From NCBI RefSeq assembly GCF_900104335.1, contig NZ_FMXT01000003.1, positions 62,001-126,000 of the forward strand: a stretch of 64,000 nucleotides of DNA, written 5' to 3'. Below are positions 26,209-36,026 of this stretch, piece by piece. Made by a program: the position numbers and the translations under genes. Numbering within the stretch: position 1 is the first letter of the stretch; the number at the start of each line of letters is the position of its first letter. The notes beneath the pieces were generated by a model that saw only the letters and a list, made by a program, of their open reading frames with translations, made no database searches and was not told where the DNA came from. This DNA comes from Pseudobutyrivibrio sp. YE44. Lineage in GTDB: Bacteria > Bacillota > Clostridia > Lachnospirales > Lachnospiraceae.

Positions 26209-27571
26209 AATCAAAGTATCTATTGTATTACCATCTAAAAATGTAAAAGATTATATTAAAGAATGTTTGGAAAGCGTGATTAACCAGACGCTACGTGATA
26301 TAGAAATAATATGTGTTGACGCTAATTCTACCGATGGTACAAGAGAAATAATTGAGGAATATAAGAATGATGATAATAGGATAATTTTGTTAGATGATGA
26401 TATGGGAAGTTGCGGTTATGCATACAATATTGGAATCGCTATTTCAAGAGGAAAATATGTAGGATTTGTAGAGACGGATGATTATGTCAGATTAGATATG
26501 TTTGAAAGGTTATATAATGTAGCCGAAGCCAATAACTTGGACTATGTCAAGGGTAACCATACGAATTTTACAGATGTAGGAAACGAACGTTTTTTTGAGG
26601 AAGAACGAGTTTTCAGAGAGTCTCCATATGAGAGAAACTATGGCCTTATTATTAATCCATCCATGTATCCTGAGGTTAATTGGTTTGATCATTGTATGTG
26701 GAACGGTATTTATAGAAGGGAATATCTGAAGGATAAGAACGTAAAATTAAATGAATCAAAAGGTCCATCATATCAAGATCATGGATTTCAATGGCAAACA
26801 ATATTAAAAGCAAGAAAAGCTATGTATCTCGATGAGTCATATTATTTTTATCGCAACGATAATGCTAATTCATCTATGAATAATCTTAATGGAATAGTTA
26901 AGGATTATGGAGAATTTCTTTTTGTTAGGAATATCTTGAATAATTCTTCAGAAACGATGTCAGAACATTGGTCGATTTATTACGACAAAATGTTTTATAC
27001 ATTAAAACGATGGGTGGAGCTATACGTAAAGAATGACTTTGAACTTTCAGGCGAGCAAAAACAGGTTATAGAAAAATGGATATATGACCTACATGCTGGC
27101 GAGGCTTATATTACACCTAAAATGATAGGTATGGAGAAATACTGTGAGTTGGCGCTTTTAAAGGATAATTTTGAATTATACTGTGAATATGTCAAATCTA
27201 TAATACTTGCAAAGGATAATTATCTAAAAAGTATAATCAAAAACATGCGTGGAAAAAGTGTAATAATTTTTGGTGCTGGAGTATTTGGCACTAGAATATG
27301 CGCAGTATTAGAACAATTTGAAGATATAAAAATAATTGCTTTTTGTGATAATAAAGCTCACGAGAATCAGCTAATTAGAGGAAAGGATGTGTATACACCA
27401 GATTATGCTATAAATAAGTACGGAGATGCTTATTATTTGATTGCAAATCAAAAATATTATCTAGATTGTATGAGGCAGTTGATGGATTTAGGGGTAGATA
27501 AGTCACATATATCGTATTATGAAATGACAAATAATGAATTGGATGGAAGATATGTAGGACAGATATTATAG
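26201..27571 (+). CDS. Family 2 glycosyltransferase with C-terminal Rossmann module
   Basis: 456 residues from ATG 26201, which overlaps the acyltransferase stop; TTG 26189 is not needed. GT-A motifs: VSIVLPSKNVKDYIKECLES, VDANSTDGT, and FVETDDY near residue 87 where the usual DxD is ETDD. The C-terminal module starts near residue 350 (VIIFGAGVFGTRICAVL ... FCDNKAHENQLIRGKDVY). It belongs to the same subfamily as the enzymes at 36604 and 37970, which also have E(S/T)DDY/F, so these three probably arose by duplication and may add similar sugars. Confidence 0.83.
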   Translation: MNEIKVSIVLPSKNVKDYIKECLESVINQTLRDIEIICVDANSTDGTREIIEEYKNDDNRIILLDDDMGSCGYAYNIGIAISRGKYVGFVETDDYVRLDMFERLYNVAEANNLDYVKGNHTNFTDVGNERFFEEERVFRESPYERNYGLIINPSMYPEVNWFDHCMWNGIYRREYLKDKNVKLNESKGPSYQDHGFQWQTILKARKAMYLDESYYFYRNDNANSSMNNLNGIVKDYGEFLFVRNILNNSSETMSEHWSIYYDKMFYTLKRWVELYVKNDFELSGEQKQVIEKWIYDLHAGEAYITPKMIGMEKYCELALLKDNFELYCEYVKSIILAKDNYLKSIIKNMRGKSVIIFGAGVFGTRICAVLEQFEDIKIIAFCDNKAHENQLIRGKDVYTPDYAINKYGDAYYLIANQKYYLDCMRQLMDLGVDKSHISYYEMTNNELDGRYVGQIL

Positions 27572-27598
27572 ATAACAGATATAGGAGTATTGGTCTAC

Positions 27599-29197
27599 AT
27601 GATAAGCATAATAGTACCAACATACAATGTGAAAAAATACATAGACAGATGTTTGGACTCGATTATCAATCAAACATATTCTGACTTTGAAGTTATAATA
27701 ATTGATGGTAATTCCACTGATGGTACTATTGAGCGTGAAGATTCCTGGGTAAAGAAGGACATTAGAATAAAACGTTACTTTCAAAAAAGCAAAGGCTTGG
27801 GACCAGCTCGGGATGAAGGCGTAGAATATGCCAGAGGAGAGTATGTTACGTTCATAGATTCTGATGATTGGTGGAATCTTACTTATCTTGAGAAGATGAG
27901 CAATGCTATTTTAGAGTCGAATGCAGATATTTGTATGTGTGACAGGATAAACTATCATTTTAGTTCAGATGGAAGAGTAACTAACAAATATCCAATGACT
28001 AAGCCAATTATGCAGGATGGGTCAGAATGTTATGATGAGAATCCTGAAATCTTACAGATGTTGGAAGTGAGTATAAACGGTAAGCTTTTTAGAAAAAAAC
28101 TGTTTACTGAAAACCGTATAAAAACTCCTTGGTGCGCGGCAGAAGATAGGGCTGTTATGCACTATGTACTTTATAAAGCAAGAGGTATTGCGCGAGTAAG
28201 GGAGCCGTTGTATTACTATCATGCTGAACGTGGAGGAAGCCTTGTAAACACTATAAAAGCGTGGTCAACAATGGATGTTTGCCTAAATACACTCCACGAC
28301 TATTTTAAAAGAGAGAACGACGATTCATTACACCAAATCTTAAGAATGATTTCTGTAGACACTGCCTTGGCTGGCGTAGATTCAATGCGTAATGTGGCTA
28401 ACGGAAATATTGACGCTGAAGCAGATGAACTGATTAAAAAAATAAAGAGTTATCATACTAATAGATACCCAGATATATTTGAAAAGCAATACATCATTGG
28501 CAGCTATAGCCTTAGGCGAGAGGTATGGCTAGCCTATCATTCTTTTGATGAAATCAGAGTACATCAGCAGTATTCTTCAGTTGTAAGTTTGATGTCTTCT
28601 CCGTTGAAAGCACCTGGGGTAGAACTGAAAGATAATAATAGAAAAAGATGGTTTGAGAATGACTTTCAAAAAGGCTTCTTAACAGAGATAAAGCCTAAAA
28701 CAGGCGAGTACATATTTATAGATTTTCTAGAAGAACGTTTTGATATTGGAAAAAAGGGTGATTCATACTTTACTTGGAGTGATTTATATGAAGACACGGT
28801 TACATCAGAGTGTGATGTTAAAAGAATAAGTAGACTAAGTGATGAAGCAGATGTTTTGTTCAGGGAAGCTTGTGATCGATTAATAGAAAAGCTTTTAATA
28901 GTTACAGATGCAACTCGTATAGTGCTTGTTAGAAACCGTTTGTGCAATAGAATGGGATTTTACAAGGGCACAGCTATATTTTTTAATCACGAATGGATAG
29001 AACAAATAAACAAAAAGCTAGATCGATACTATGATTACTTTATCGAAAAATGTCCAGGGGTAGTAGTGATTACACCAAATGAAAATGAAAGCTTTTTCTC
29101 CTATGAAGGTTTTCCATTCGGATGTGCACCATATCATGTGAATGATGCGTTTTATCATAATGTGGCATATGAGATAAGAAGAAAAATAATAAGCTAA
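27599..29197 (+). CDS. Family 2 glycosyltransferase with DUF6270-like C-terminus
   Basis: 532 residues from ATG 27599 (GGAG upstream; a TTG at 27590 would lie too close to it). The GT-A domain shows ISIIVPTYNVKKYIDRCLDS, IDGNSTDGT and FIDSDDWW near residue 87. From ~350 a second domain begins; YIFIDFLEERFDIGKKGDSYFT and a late HVNDAFYHNVAYEIR resemble the DUF6270 family found in polysaccharide loci. The N-terminal Ser motif of stand-alone DUF6270 proteins is not seen, so the fused domain may be partial. Last gene before a perfect palindromic hairpin. Confidence 0.75.
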   Translation: MISIIVPTYNVKKYIDRCLDSIINQTYSDFEVIIIDGNSTDGTIEREDSWVKKDIRIKRYFQKSKGLGPARDEGVEYARGEYVTFIDSDDWWNLTYLEKMSNAILESNADICMCDRINYHFSSDGRVTNKYPMTKPIMQDGSECYDENPEILQMLEVSINGKLFRKKLFTENRIKTPWCAAEDRAVMHYVLYKARGIARVREPLYYYHAERGGSLVNTIKAWSTMDVCLNTLHDYFKRENDDSLHQILRMISVDTALAGVDSMRNVANGNIDAEADELIKKIKSYHTNRYPDIFEKQYIIGSYSLRREVWLAYHSFDEIRVHQQYSSVVSLMSSPLKAPGVELKDNNRKRWFENDFQKGFLTEIKPKTGEYIFIDFLEERFDIGKKGDSYFTWSDLYEDTVTSECDVKRISRLSDEADVLFREACDRLIEKLLIVTDATRIVLVRNRLCNRMGFYKGTAIFFNHEWIEQINKKLDRYYDYFIEKCPGVVVITPNENESFFSYEGFPFGCAPYHVNDAFYHNVAYEIRRKIIS

Positions 29198-29228
29198 CAC
29201 CATCCGTAAAAAAATTACGGATGGTGTT
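29196..29228 (+). terminator. Perfect 14-bp palindromic hairpin
   Basis: AACACCATCCGTAA (29196-29209) with TTACGGATGGTGTT (29215-29228), loop AAAAA, overlapping the stop codon of the preceding gene. It has no long U-run but would work on both strands or protect the 3' end. It separates the glycosyltransferase run from the ATPase pair. Confidence 0.65.
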
Positions 29229-29290
29229 GCAAATGAAGGGAGAATCTACTAAAATCAAGATATAAATGATTTTTTATGAGGAATGTTGTC

Positions 29291-30427
29291 ATGTTAAAAA
29301 GCTTTCAGGTGCAGAATTATAAAAATTTTAAGAACTCAATAAAAATTGACTTCGCTAATGTAGGTAAATATCAGTTTAATCAAGACTGTCTTTGTGATGG
29401 TCTTGTTTCAAAAATGCTTCTGTATGGAAAGAATGCTAGTGGTAAAACTAACCTGGGTTTGGCGCTTTTTGACATTAGAGATATTATGGGTTTGGAAAAA
29501 GTCAAGAATACCCAAACCTTTTTGAATGCTGATTCAGATAGTACACATGCTGTATTTATATATGATTTTGTATTTGACGGGATAAATCTTGAATATGAAT
29601 ACTGGAGAAACGAAAAAAGACAGCTAATATATGAGAAAATGACGGTTGATGGAGATGTAACCTTCGAATATGATTTTCTAACAGATGAATGCCAATTCAA
29701 TATAGTTGGATTAGATGTTATGCCTGCACTTGCAGATAGGTTCAAAGAATTAAATCAAAATAATAGCGACGCTATTGAAAGAGAGAATGTACCTTTTTTA
29801 AGATGGATTATAAATAATACCGTTTTAGAAGAAAAATCATTATTGAGACAATTGGCTGATTCAATTGATGGGATGAGGTTTTTCTCGGCAAACGAAACCC
29901 TAGAGTATAATGGTAGTTATTCATATCAATCCTTTGTTGAGGCTTTGGACAATGGAAAATTGGAAGATTTTCAGCAGTTTTTAAATGTTATGGGAGTCAA
30001 ATGTAAACTTTCTATCCAAAAAAGAACTGATTGGGAGAAGGATATTTATTTTGATTATAAAAGACCGATTCCATTTATACAAAATGCATCTAGTGGAACA
30101 CTAAGATTAATAGATTTATATAGAAAAATAACATCATCGGTTAATGATTCGTTCATATATCTTGATGAATTTGATGCTTTTTATCACTATGAAATGGCAG
30201 AAAAGGTAATTAAATTTTTCAAAATGAATAGACCTAACTCGCAGGTTATTATGACCACCCATAATACGAATCTGATGACAAATCGACTTGTTCGTCCAGA
30301 CTGCGTGTTTATATTGTCATCCGAAGGAACACTTACAGCACTTTGTGATGCTACTGCAAGAGAGCTACGAGAAGGTCACAACCTAGAAAAGCTATTTATA
30401 AGTGGAGAATTTGAAAAATATGAGTGA
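29291..30427 (+). CDS. AAA ATPase, SMC/ABC-like (OLD/Abi type)
   Basis: 378 residues from ATG 29291 (GAGG 9 bases upstream; ATG 29276 lacks an SD). The start MLKSFQVQNYKNFKNSI is typical of AAA_15/AAA_21 ATPases. Walker A is LYGKNASGKTN near residue 48; ASSGTLRLIDLY is the ABC signature-like segment near 268; Walker B is FIYLDEFDAFYHYE near 288; MTTHNTNLM is the H-loop near 320. Such ATPases pair with a nuclease-like partner in phage-defence modules (OLD, AbiL, PARIS, RloAB). Here the partner is the overlapping next gene. Not expected in a glycan pathway. Confidence 0.8.
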   Translation: MLKSFQVQNYKNFKNSIKIDFANVGKYQFNQDCLCDGLVSKMLLYGKNASGKTNLGLALFDIRDIMGLEKVKNTQTFLNADSDSTHAVFIYDFVFDGINLEYEYWRNEKRQLIYEKMTVDGDVTFEYDFLTDECQFNIVGLDVMPALADRFKELNQNNSDAIERENVPFLRWIINNTVLEEKSLLRQLADSIDGMRFFSANETLEYNGSYSYQSFVEALDNGKLEDFQQFLNVMGVKCKLSIQKRTDWEKDIYFDYKRPIPFIQNASSGTLRLIDLYRKITSSVNDSFIYLDEFDAFYHYEMAEKVIKFFKMNRPNSQVIMTTHNTNLMTNRLVRPDCVFILSSEGTLTALCDATARELREGHNLEKLFISGEFEKYE

Positions 30428-31409
30428 TTATTTGTATTTAGAGAGACCTTCACGTCGAAAAATGCTTTTTATAGTTGAAGGAGTAAAAGAAAGAGATGAC
30501 TTTATCCATTTGATATTTAAAGCATATCCAGAAATTAATGTTGCAGAAAACGAAATAGTTGTTTTTGGCAGTAACATATATAATCTTTACAATAAAATAG
30601 TGCAAGAGTATGACGAATGTTGGGATGAAGAGGATGTAGATTTAGCTTTCATAGTCAGCAAAATGGAGGGAAGTATAGAAGCTTCTAGAAAAGATGATTA
30701 TAGAGAAATTTTTATGATATTTGACTATGAAAGACAAGATACATTTTTTACTGGTGAGAAGATACAAAGGATGTTGAAGTACTTTTCGGATTCGACTGAC
30801 CAAGGAAAGCTATATATTAATTATCCAATGATAGAAGCAATACAAGATTTTGATGGATGGCCTTCTTCAGCGTACAAGGATAAAACTGTTTCTGTATCAG
30901 ATTTAAGTGGTAAATCTTTTAAAGGAAAAGTAGACAAAACCTATGTTAGTTCTGTAATTAAATATCCTCAAAAAATTGCGAAAAAGGTTTCAGATGAGAG
31001 AATAAGAGAGAGAATTCTAGAATTGGACTTTTGTTCTGATAAAGCAAATGTTATGGATTTGATTTCAAATCTTAAGACTAAGGATAAAGAAGGTTGTTAT
31101 CATTATATAAATAATCTTATTTGTGCGATTAAAGCGAATGAAATGTGTGGAAAGGATTATTGGGCTACAACAAGGTCTTTAATAAATGCAATAACAAGGG
31201 AATCCATCCGAAAGGCGAACTATATAACTAGAAATATATATGAAATAGAAAATCAAAAGTTACAAGATATATACAGTGAAATATCAGATATAGAAATATT
31301 AGAACTACAAAACAGAGTTAGTGAGTGTCAAGAAGATGGTTTTGTTTGGGTCTTAGCGACAATGGTGTTTTATCTTGCTGATTACAATTTTAAAATAATT
31401 GTTAATTAG
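30420..31409 (+). CDS. Putative TOPRIM-like partner of the AAA ATPase
   Basis: 329 residues from ATG 30420, overlapping the ATPase stop by 8 bases; a GTG at 30402 is an alternative. The start has MLFIVEGVKERDDFIHLIF, like the Glu-containing first motif of TOPRIM/DUF4435/RloB-type proteins, followed by a REIFMIFDYERQD motif near residue 102 that could supply the acidic metal ligands, and KLYINYPMIEAIQDF. The remainder is helical. Assignment to a TOPRIM nuclease is tentative. Gene overlap with the ATPase supports a two-gene effector/sensor defence module. Confidence 0.55.
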   Translation: MSDYLYLERPSRRKMLFIVEGVKERDDFIHLIFKAYPEINVAENEIVVFGSNIYNLYNKIVQEYDECWDEEDVDLAFIVSKMEGSIEASRKDDYREIFMIFDYERQDTFFTGEKIQRMLKYFSDSTDQGKLYINYPMIEAIQDFDGWPSSAYKDKTVSVSDLSGKSFKGKVDKTYVSSVIKYPQKIAKKVSDERIRERILELDFCSDKANVMDLISNLKTKDKEGCYHYINNLICAIKANEMCGKDYWATTRSLINAITRESIRKANYITRNIYEIENQKLQDIYSEISDIEILELQNRVSECQEDGFVWVLATMVFYLADYNFKIIVN

Positions 31410-31437
31410 CAATGGTTATGCTGTGGGGTGTATAACT

Positions 31438-32739
31438 ATGAATATTACAATACTTGGGGCTGGTTTATCAGGAATTTCACTTGCGTATTTTTTGCAGGAC
31501 AGAGATGATATTGAACACATTGATATCATCGAAAAAGATGATGATATAGCAGGACTTTGTCGTAGTATTAGAAAAGATGGCTATACCTATGATATAGGTC
31601 CTCATATTCTTTTCTCGAAGGATAAAGAGATGCTAGAGCTTATGCTCTCTGTTCTTGATGCAAAAAATGATTTAAAACGCTCTAATCAGATTATCTACAA
31701 GGGCCGGTGGGTCCAATATCCATTTGAAAATGATTTGTCCAAATTACCAAAGGATGATTTGGATTATTGTGTCAGCATGTTTAAGGCTAATCCATATAGG
31801 GGATATGAGCCTAAGAACATGCTGCAATTCTTTTTAAAGACTTTTGGTGAAGGAATAACAAATACATATTTACGTCCGTACAATGAGAAGATTTGGAAGT
31901 ATGATCCATCCTTTATGGATACACAGATGGTGGAAAGAATACCTCAGCCTACCGATGAGGAAATAATGAGAAGTGCCTCTGGTGAGACAGTGGATGGTTA
32001 TGTTCATCAATTATATTTTCATTTCCCAAGTGAAGGTGGTATAGAAGCAGTGCCTAAAGGATTTGCAAGAAAGCTAACTGAGAAATGTACCATTCATTTA
32101 AATGAAGAAGTATCAGAAGTATGGAAAACAGAGGATGGAAGCTTTGGTATAAGAACTAATTCAGAGAACGAGTATGTATCTGATAGATTAATTTCCACAA
32201 TTCCAATACAGGCATTGAACACGGCATACAAAGCTGCTCCATCAAGTGTGGTAGAGCATGTCAACGACTTAAAATATAATTCAATAATTATTGCTTTTGT
32301 AAAAACTAAAGAAGATTTAAGTGGCGACAATTTTGCGTTTATGAATCCAGAAAAAGATATTATTTTTCACCGAATATCTAAGATGGATTTTCTAGGAGAT
32401 GCTTATAAATCAGACTCAGCAACATATATGGTGGAGGTCACCTATAGAAAAGGGGATTATACAGACCAACTTAATGAAGAAGAATTAAAACATAGAATTT
32501 CCGATGGTATGGTTCGTGTTGGATTTGCGAAAGAATTAGCAGATACAACCTTTATAAACATTACTAGGCATGAATATGCCTATGTGATTTATGACCTAAA
32601 GCATAAAGAGAACATGACAGCTATCAGAGATTACTACAAAGCTGAAGGAATAGATTTAAATGGTCGTTTCGGAAACTTTGAATATTGGAATATGGATAAG
32701 GTTTTGAGAGAAGCAAAGAATATGGCTGAATCCTTTTGA
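31438..32739 (+). CDS. FAD-dependent oxidoreductase, protoporphyrinogen oxidase/UGM-like
   Basis: 433 residues from ATG 31438 with GTGGGG upstream. The N-terminal dinucleotide motif is ITILGAGLSGISLAYFLQ followed by IIEKDDDIAGLCRSI, then YDIGPHILFSKD near residue 60, typical of amine-oxidase-fold enzymes related to UDP-galactopyranose mutase. A second FAD motif RLISTIPIQAL occurs near 252. In glycan loci such enzymes rearrange or oxidise nucleotide sugars. It is immediately upstream of the heptose genes and probably acts on a sugar nucleotide, but the substrate cannot be read from sequence. Confidence 0.75.
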   Translation: MNITILGAGLSGISLAYFLQDRDDIEHIDIIEKDDDIAGLCRSIRKDGYTYDIGPHILFSKDKEMLELMLSVLDAKNDLKRSNQIIYKGRWVQYPFENDLSKLPKDDLDYCVSMFKANPYRGYEPKNMLQFFLKTFGEGITNTYLRPYNEKIWKYDPSFMDTQMVERIPQPTDEEIMRSASGETVDGYVHQLYFHFPSEGGIEAVPKGFARKLTEKCTIHLNEEVSEVWKTEDGSFGIRTNSENEYVSDRLISTIPIQALNTAYKAAPSSVVEHVNDLKYNSIIIAFVKTKEDLSGDNFAFMNPEKDIIFHRISKMDFLGDAYKSDSATYMVEVTYRKGDYTDQLNEEELKHRISDGMVRVGFAKELADTTFINITRHEYAYVIYDLKHKENMTAIRDYYKAEGIDLNGRFGNFEYWNMDKVLREAKNMAESF

Positions 32740-32768
32740 TAGATACTTACCTGGGGAGGTATGAGCTA

Positions 32769-33752
32769 ATGATTATTACAAAAACACCTTTTAGAGTTAG
32801 CTTTTGTGGAGGAGGTAGTGATATTCCAAAATTTTATAGGGAGCATGGTGGATGCGTTCTTAGTACATCTATAAATAGGTATATGTATATATCCATTCAT
32901 CCCTATTTTGATGAGGAAAAAACTGCCCTTAAATATTCTCGCACAGAGATTGTTAATGATATAAGTGAAATCAAGCATACAATCTTTAAGGAAGTACTAG
33001 GAGATATGAACCTTAAGGGGATAGAGATAACTAGTACTGCCGATGTTCCAAGCGGTACTGGACTTGGCTCTTCCAGCACTTTCACAGTAGGTCTTTTAAA
33101 CACAATTTATTGTTACAAGGGTAAGTATGTGTCTAAGGGTAGAATAGCTGAAGAAGCATGTGATGTAGAAATCAATAAGTTGGGTAATCCTATTGGTAAG
33201 CAGGATCAATATGCAGCAGCATTCGGTGGATTGAATTTCATTGAATTTCATAAGGATGATACTGTTTCGGTAAGTCCGATTATCATGGAGCCAGAGACAA
33301 GTCAGGCACTACAAGACAATTTGATTATTCTTTACACGGGGTTAACACACGATGCTAATAAAATATTGGCAGAGCAAAAGAATAATATCTCACAGAAGGA
33401 TAAGACAGATAATCTGATTCATATGTGTGGTTTGGCTCATGCTATGAAAAAATCTCTTGAGAATAATGATTTATCAGATTTTGGGGCAATTCTTGATGAG
33501 GGTTGGAAAAAGAAACGAGAATTGGCAAGTGGAATAACAGATCCTCGTATTGATGAGATGTATGAGTGTGCCATGGCAAATGGTGCGTCTGGAGGAAAGC
33601 TTCTTGGTGCAGGAGGTGGAGGATTCCTGTTGTTCTATTGTGAAAAATATAGACAAAAGCACTTGCTGGAGGCATTGAACTTACGTAGGTTCCCTTGTGC
33701 TTTTGAACATGATGGAACATCTGTTGTATATATTGGAGATAAATACTGGTAA
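32769..33752 (+). CDS. hddA: D-glycero-D-manno-heptose 7-phosphate kinase
   Basis: 327 residues from ATG 32769 (SD GGGGAGGTATGAG region); ATG 32736 overlaps the previous gene and is not used. GHMP kinase motifs: TPFRVSFCGGGSDIPKFY at the N-terminus, the ATP loop PSGTGLGSSSTFTVGLL near 97, and GASGGKLLGAGGGGFLLFY near 278. CGGGSD..KFY with GNPIGKQDQYAAAFGG is characteristic of HddA-type kinases that phosphorylate C1 of heptose 7-phosphate. gmhA, a GmhB-type phosphatase and an HddC-type transferase follow in the same operon, which supports the call. Confidence 0.88.
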   Translation: MIITKTPFRVSFCGGGSDIPKFYREHGGCVLSTSINRYMYISIHPYFDEEKTALKYSRTEIVNDISEIKHTIFKEVLGDMNLKGIEITSTADVPSGTGLGSSSTFTVGLLNTIYCYKGKYVSKGRIAEEACDVEINKLGNPIGKQDQYAAAFGGLNFIEFHKDDTVSVSPIIMEPETSQALQDNLIILYTGLTHDANKILAEQKNNISQKDKTDNLIHMCGLAHAMKKSLENNDLSDFGAILDEGWKKKRELASGITDPRIDEMYECAMANGASGGKLLGAGGGGFLLFYCEKYRQKHLLEALNLRRFPCAFEHDGTSVVYIGDKYW

Positions 33753-33769
33753 TTTGGGAGAGTGTTATT

Positions 33770-34708
33770 ATGAGAGTAATTGTTATAGGTGGCGCAGGTT
33801 TTATTGGAAGCAATCTTTGTAAAAGGCTTTTAGAGATGGGCCATCAGGTTGCTTGTTTTGATAATTTTTCTCTGGGTAATGAGGATAATATTAGAGAATT
33901 AGAGAAAAATAGCAAATTTGAACTTGTAAAAGGTGATGCGTCAAAACTTGATGAGCTGGATGAAGTGTTTACAACCTTCAAACCAGAATATGTTTTTCAT
34001 TTGGCGGCAAATTCAGATATCCAGGCCAGTGCTAGCAATCCTGATGTTGAGTACGTAAATACGTATTCTACAACTTTTCAAATACTATCTTGCATGAGAA
34101 AGCATAATATTAAGAAACTGTTTTTTTCATCGACCTCTGCAGTTTATGGAGATAAAAGAGATGTAGAGTTGGATGAAAACACTCCAGGGCTTGCTCCAAT
34201 TTCCTATTATGGTGCAGCAAAGCTTGGAAGCGAGGCTTTAATCAGTGCTTTTTCATACATGAATGATATGTCTGTGTTGGTTTTTAGATTTCCTAATGTT
34301 ATTGGTGAGAACTTAACTCACGGCGTTATATACGATTTTATGCATCGATTAAAAGAGGATAGTTCACAGCTACGAATTCTTGGAGATGGCCGCCAGACGA
34401 AGCCATATATTTATGTTCAGGATTTAGTCGATGCGATGCTTCAGTTTATGGAAGCACCACAGGGAGTAACACTTTACAACGTTGGTGTTGAAGGGGCGAC
34501 CAGTGTTACTAAGATTGCAGATATTATTTGCGAAGAAATGGGACTAAAAAATGTCAAGTATAACTACACCGGTGGTGAAGGTGGTTGGAAAGGAGATGTT
34601 CCTAGATTTCAATATAACATAGATAAAATACATGTAGCAGGTTGGAAGGCAAAGTACAATTCTGATGAAGCAGTAAGGATTACAGTGAGAAAAAATCTGG
34701 AGGCATAA
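33770..34708 (+). CDS. NAD-dependent sugar-nucleotide epimerase/dehydratase
   Basis: 312-residue extended short-chain dehydrogenase. NAD motif VIGGAGFIGSNL at residue 4; catalytic triad parts STSAVYGD and YYGAAK (Tyr-x3-Lys) near residue 150; VFRFPNVIGENL supports the substrate side. It resembles UDP-glucose 4-epimerases and GDP-sugar epimerases. Placed between hddA and the hddC-gmhB fusion, it may epimerise the GDP-heptose or another sugar of the repeat unit; this is inference. It contains one CGTAAATACG site (34054). Confidence 0.8.
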   Translation: MRVIVIGGAGFIGSNLCKRLLEMGHQVACFDNFSLGNEDNIRELEKNSKFELVKGDASKLDELDEVFTTFKPEYVFHLAANSDIQASASNPDVEYVNTYSTTFQILSCMRKHNIKKLFFSSTSAVYGDKRDVELDENTPGLAPISYYGAAKLGSEALISAFSYMNDMSVLVFRFPNVIGENLTHGVIYDFMHRLKEDSSQLRILGDGRQTKPYIYVQDLVDAMLQFMEAPQGVTLYNVGVEGATSVTKIADIICEEMGLKNVKYNYTGGEGGWKGDVPRFQYNIDKIHVAGWKAKYNSDEAVRITVRKNLEA

Positions 34709-34709
34709 T

Positions 34710-36023
34710 TTGAATAACTCGAAGTATGTTGCAGTGATTCAAGCAGGCGGAAAAGGTACAAGAATGGTTAGCCTAACTCATGACCAAATTCCTAAACCTA
34801 TGCTTGAATTGAATGGAAAACCTATGATTCAGTGGCAAATTGAAAATGTGGCAAAATATGGGATCAAAGAATTTGTAATTATCATAGGACATTTAGGTGA
34901 AAAGATTAAAGAATACTTTGGTAATGGAAGCTCTTTTGGAGTTTCTATTCGTTATATAGAGGAGAAAGAACCATTAGGTTCTGCTGGAGCTTTATATTAT
35001 TTAAACGAATTCTATTCAGATAGAGATTACATCTTGATTTTCGGAGACGTAATGTTTTGTATCGATTGGAATAGAATTATTTCTTTTCATGAGAAGCACA
35101 TGGGTGATGCTACTTTGTTGGCACATCCCAATGCCCATCCATATGATTCAGATTTGTTAATCTTGGCAGAGAATGAAGAGGTTATTGGAATAGATTCAAA
35201 GAATAATAAAAGAGATTATTGGTATTCCAATTGTGTAAATGCAGGTATTTATATTTTAAGTGAAAAATTCGTAAATACGATACAAGAATTAAAGAAAACG
35301 GACTTGGAAAAAGACTTGTTGGCCCCATTAATGGGAACAGGAAAAGTCTACGGATATATTACTCCAGAATATGTTAAAGATGTTGGTACACCAGAGCGTT
35401 TTGCAAATGCATGTATAGAGCAAAAGGCAGGGGTGTGGGAGGAGAAATGTTTAGAGAAAAAACAGAAATGTATATTCTTGGATAGAGACGGTACTATCAA
35501 TAAGCAGGTTGGATTGGTATACAAGGATGAGCAATTAGTCTTAGAAGAATGCGCTTCAGAGGCGATAAAACTAATAAACCAGTCAGGCTATCTAGCTATA
35601 GTTATTACAAATCAGCCAGTGGTTGCAAGAGGACTATGTGACATATCAGATGTTGAGTATATCCATAAGAAAATGGAGTCTATTCTTGGAAATGATGGAG
35701 CATATGTAGATGATATAGCCTTTTGTCCACATCATCCTGACAAAGGATACCCAGAGGAAAATCCTGCATACAAAATTGTGTGTGAATGTCGAAAGCCAAA
35801 GACGGGCATGATAGATAGGATGGTAAAGAAATATAACATTGATTTATCAAAATCTTATATGATTGGTGATACTACTCAAGACATTCAAACAGGAATAAAT
35901 GCAGGAGTGAAAACCATATTAGTAAAGACTGGCGAAGGTGGGCAGGATAAGAAGTATTATGTAGAACCAGATTTTGTAGCAGATAATCTTTTAGAGGCAG
36001 TTAAACAGATTGTGGGGGAGTGA
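34710..36023 (+). CDS. Fused heptose-1-phosphate guanylyltransferase and heptose-bisphosphate phosphatase
   Basis: 437 residues. Residues 1-235 are a nucleotidyltransferase (VIQAGGKGTRM, PKPMLELNGKPMI, LIFGDVMF), the HddC-type enzyme that makes GDP-heptose. Residues ~250-437 are a HAD phosphatase of the HisB-N/GmhB type: FLDRDGTIN near residue 256, VITNQPVVARG, CPHHPD and CECRKPKTGMI (the zinc-binding Cys/His set), then YMIGDTTQDIQ. GmhB removes the 7-phosphate before guanylyl transfer, so two consecutive or near-consecutive steps are fused. TTG start at 34710 with TGGAGG upstream, 2 bases after the epimerase stop. Confidence 0.85.
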   Translation: MNNSKYVAVIQAGGKGTRMVSLTHDQIPKPMLELNGKPMIQWQIENVAKYGIKEFVIIIGHLGEKIKEYFGNGSSFGVSIRYIEEKEPLGSAGALYYLNEFYSDRDYILIFGDVMFCIDWNRIISFHEKHMGDATLLAHPNAHPYDSDLLILAENEEVIGIDSKNNKRDYWYSNCVNAGIYILSEKFVNTIQELKKTDLEKDLLAPLMGTGKVYGYITPEYVKDVGTPERFANACIEQKAGVWEEKCLEKKQKCIFLDRDGTINKQVGLVYKDEQLVLEECASEAIKLINQSGYLAIVITNQPVVARGLCDISDVEYIHKKMESILGNDGAYVDDIAFCPHHPDKGYPEENPAYKIVCECRKPKTGMIDRMVKKYNIDLSKSYMIGDTTQDIQTGINAGVKTILVKTGEGGQDKKYYVEPDFVADNLLEAVKQIVGE

Positions 36024-36026
36024 GAG

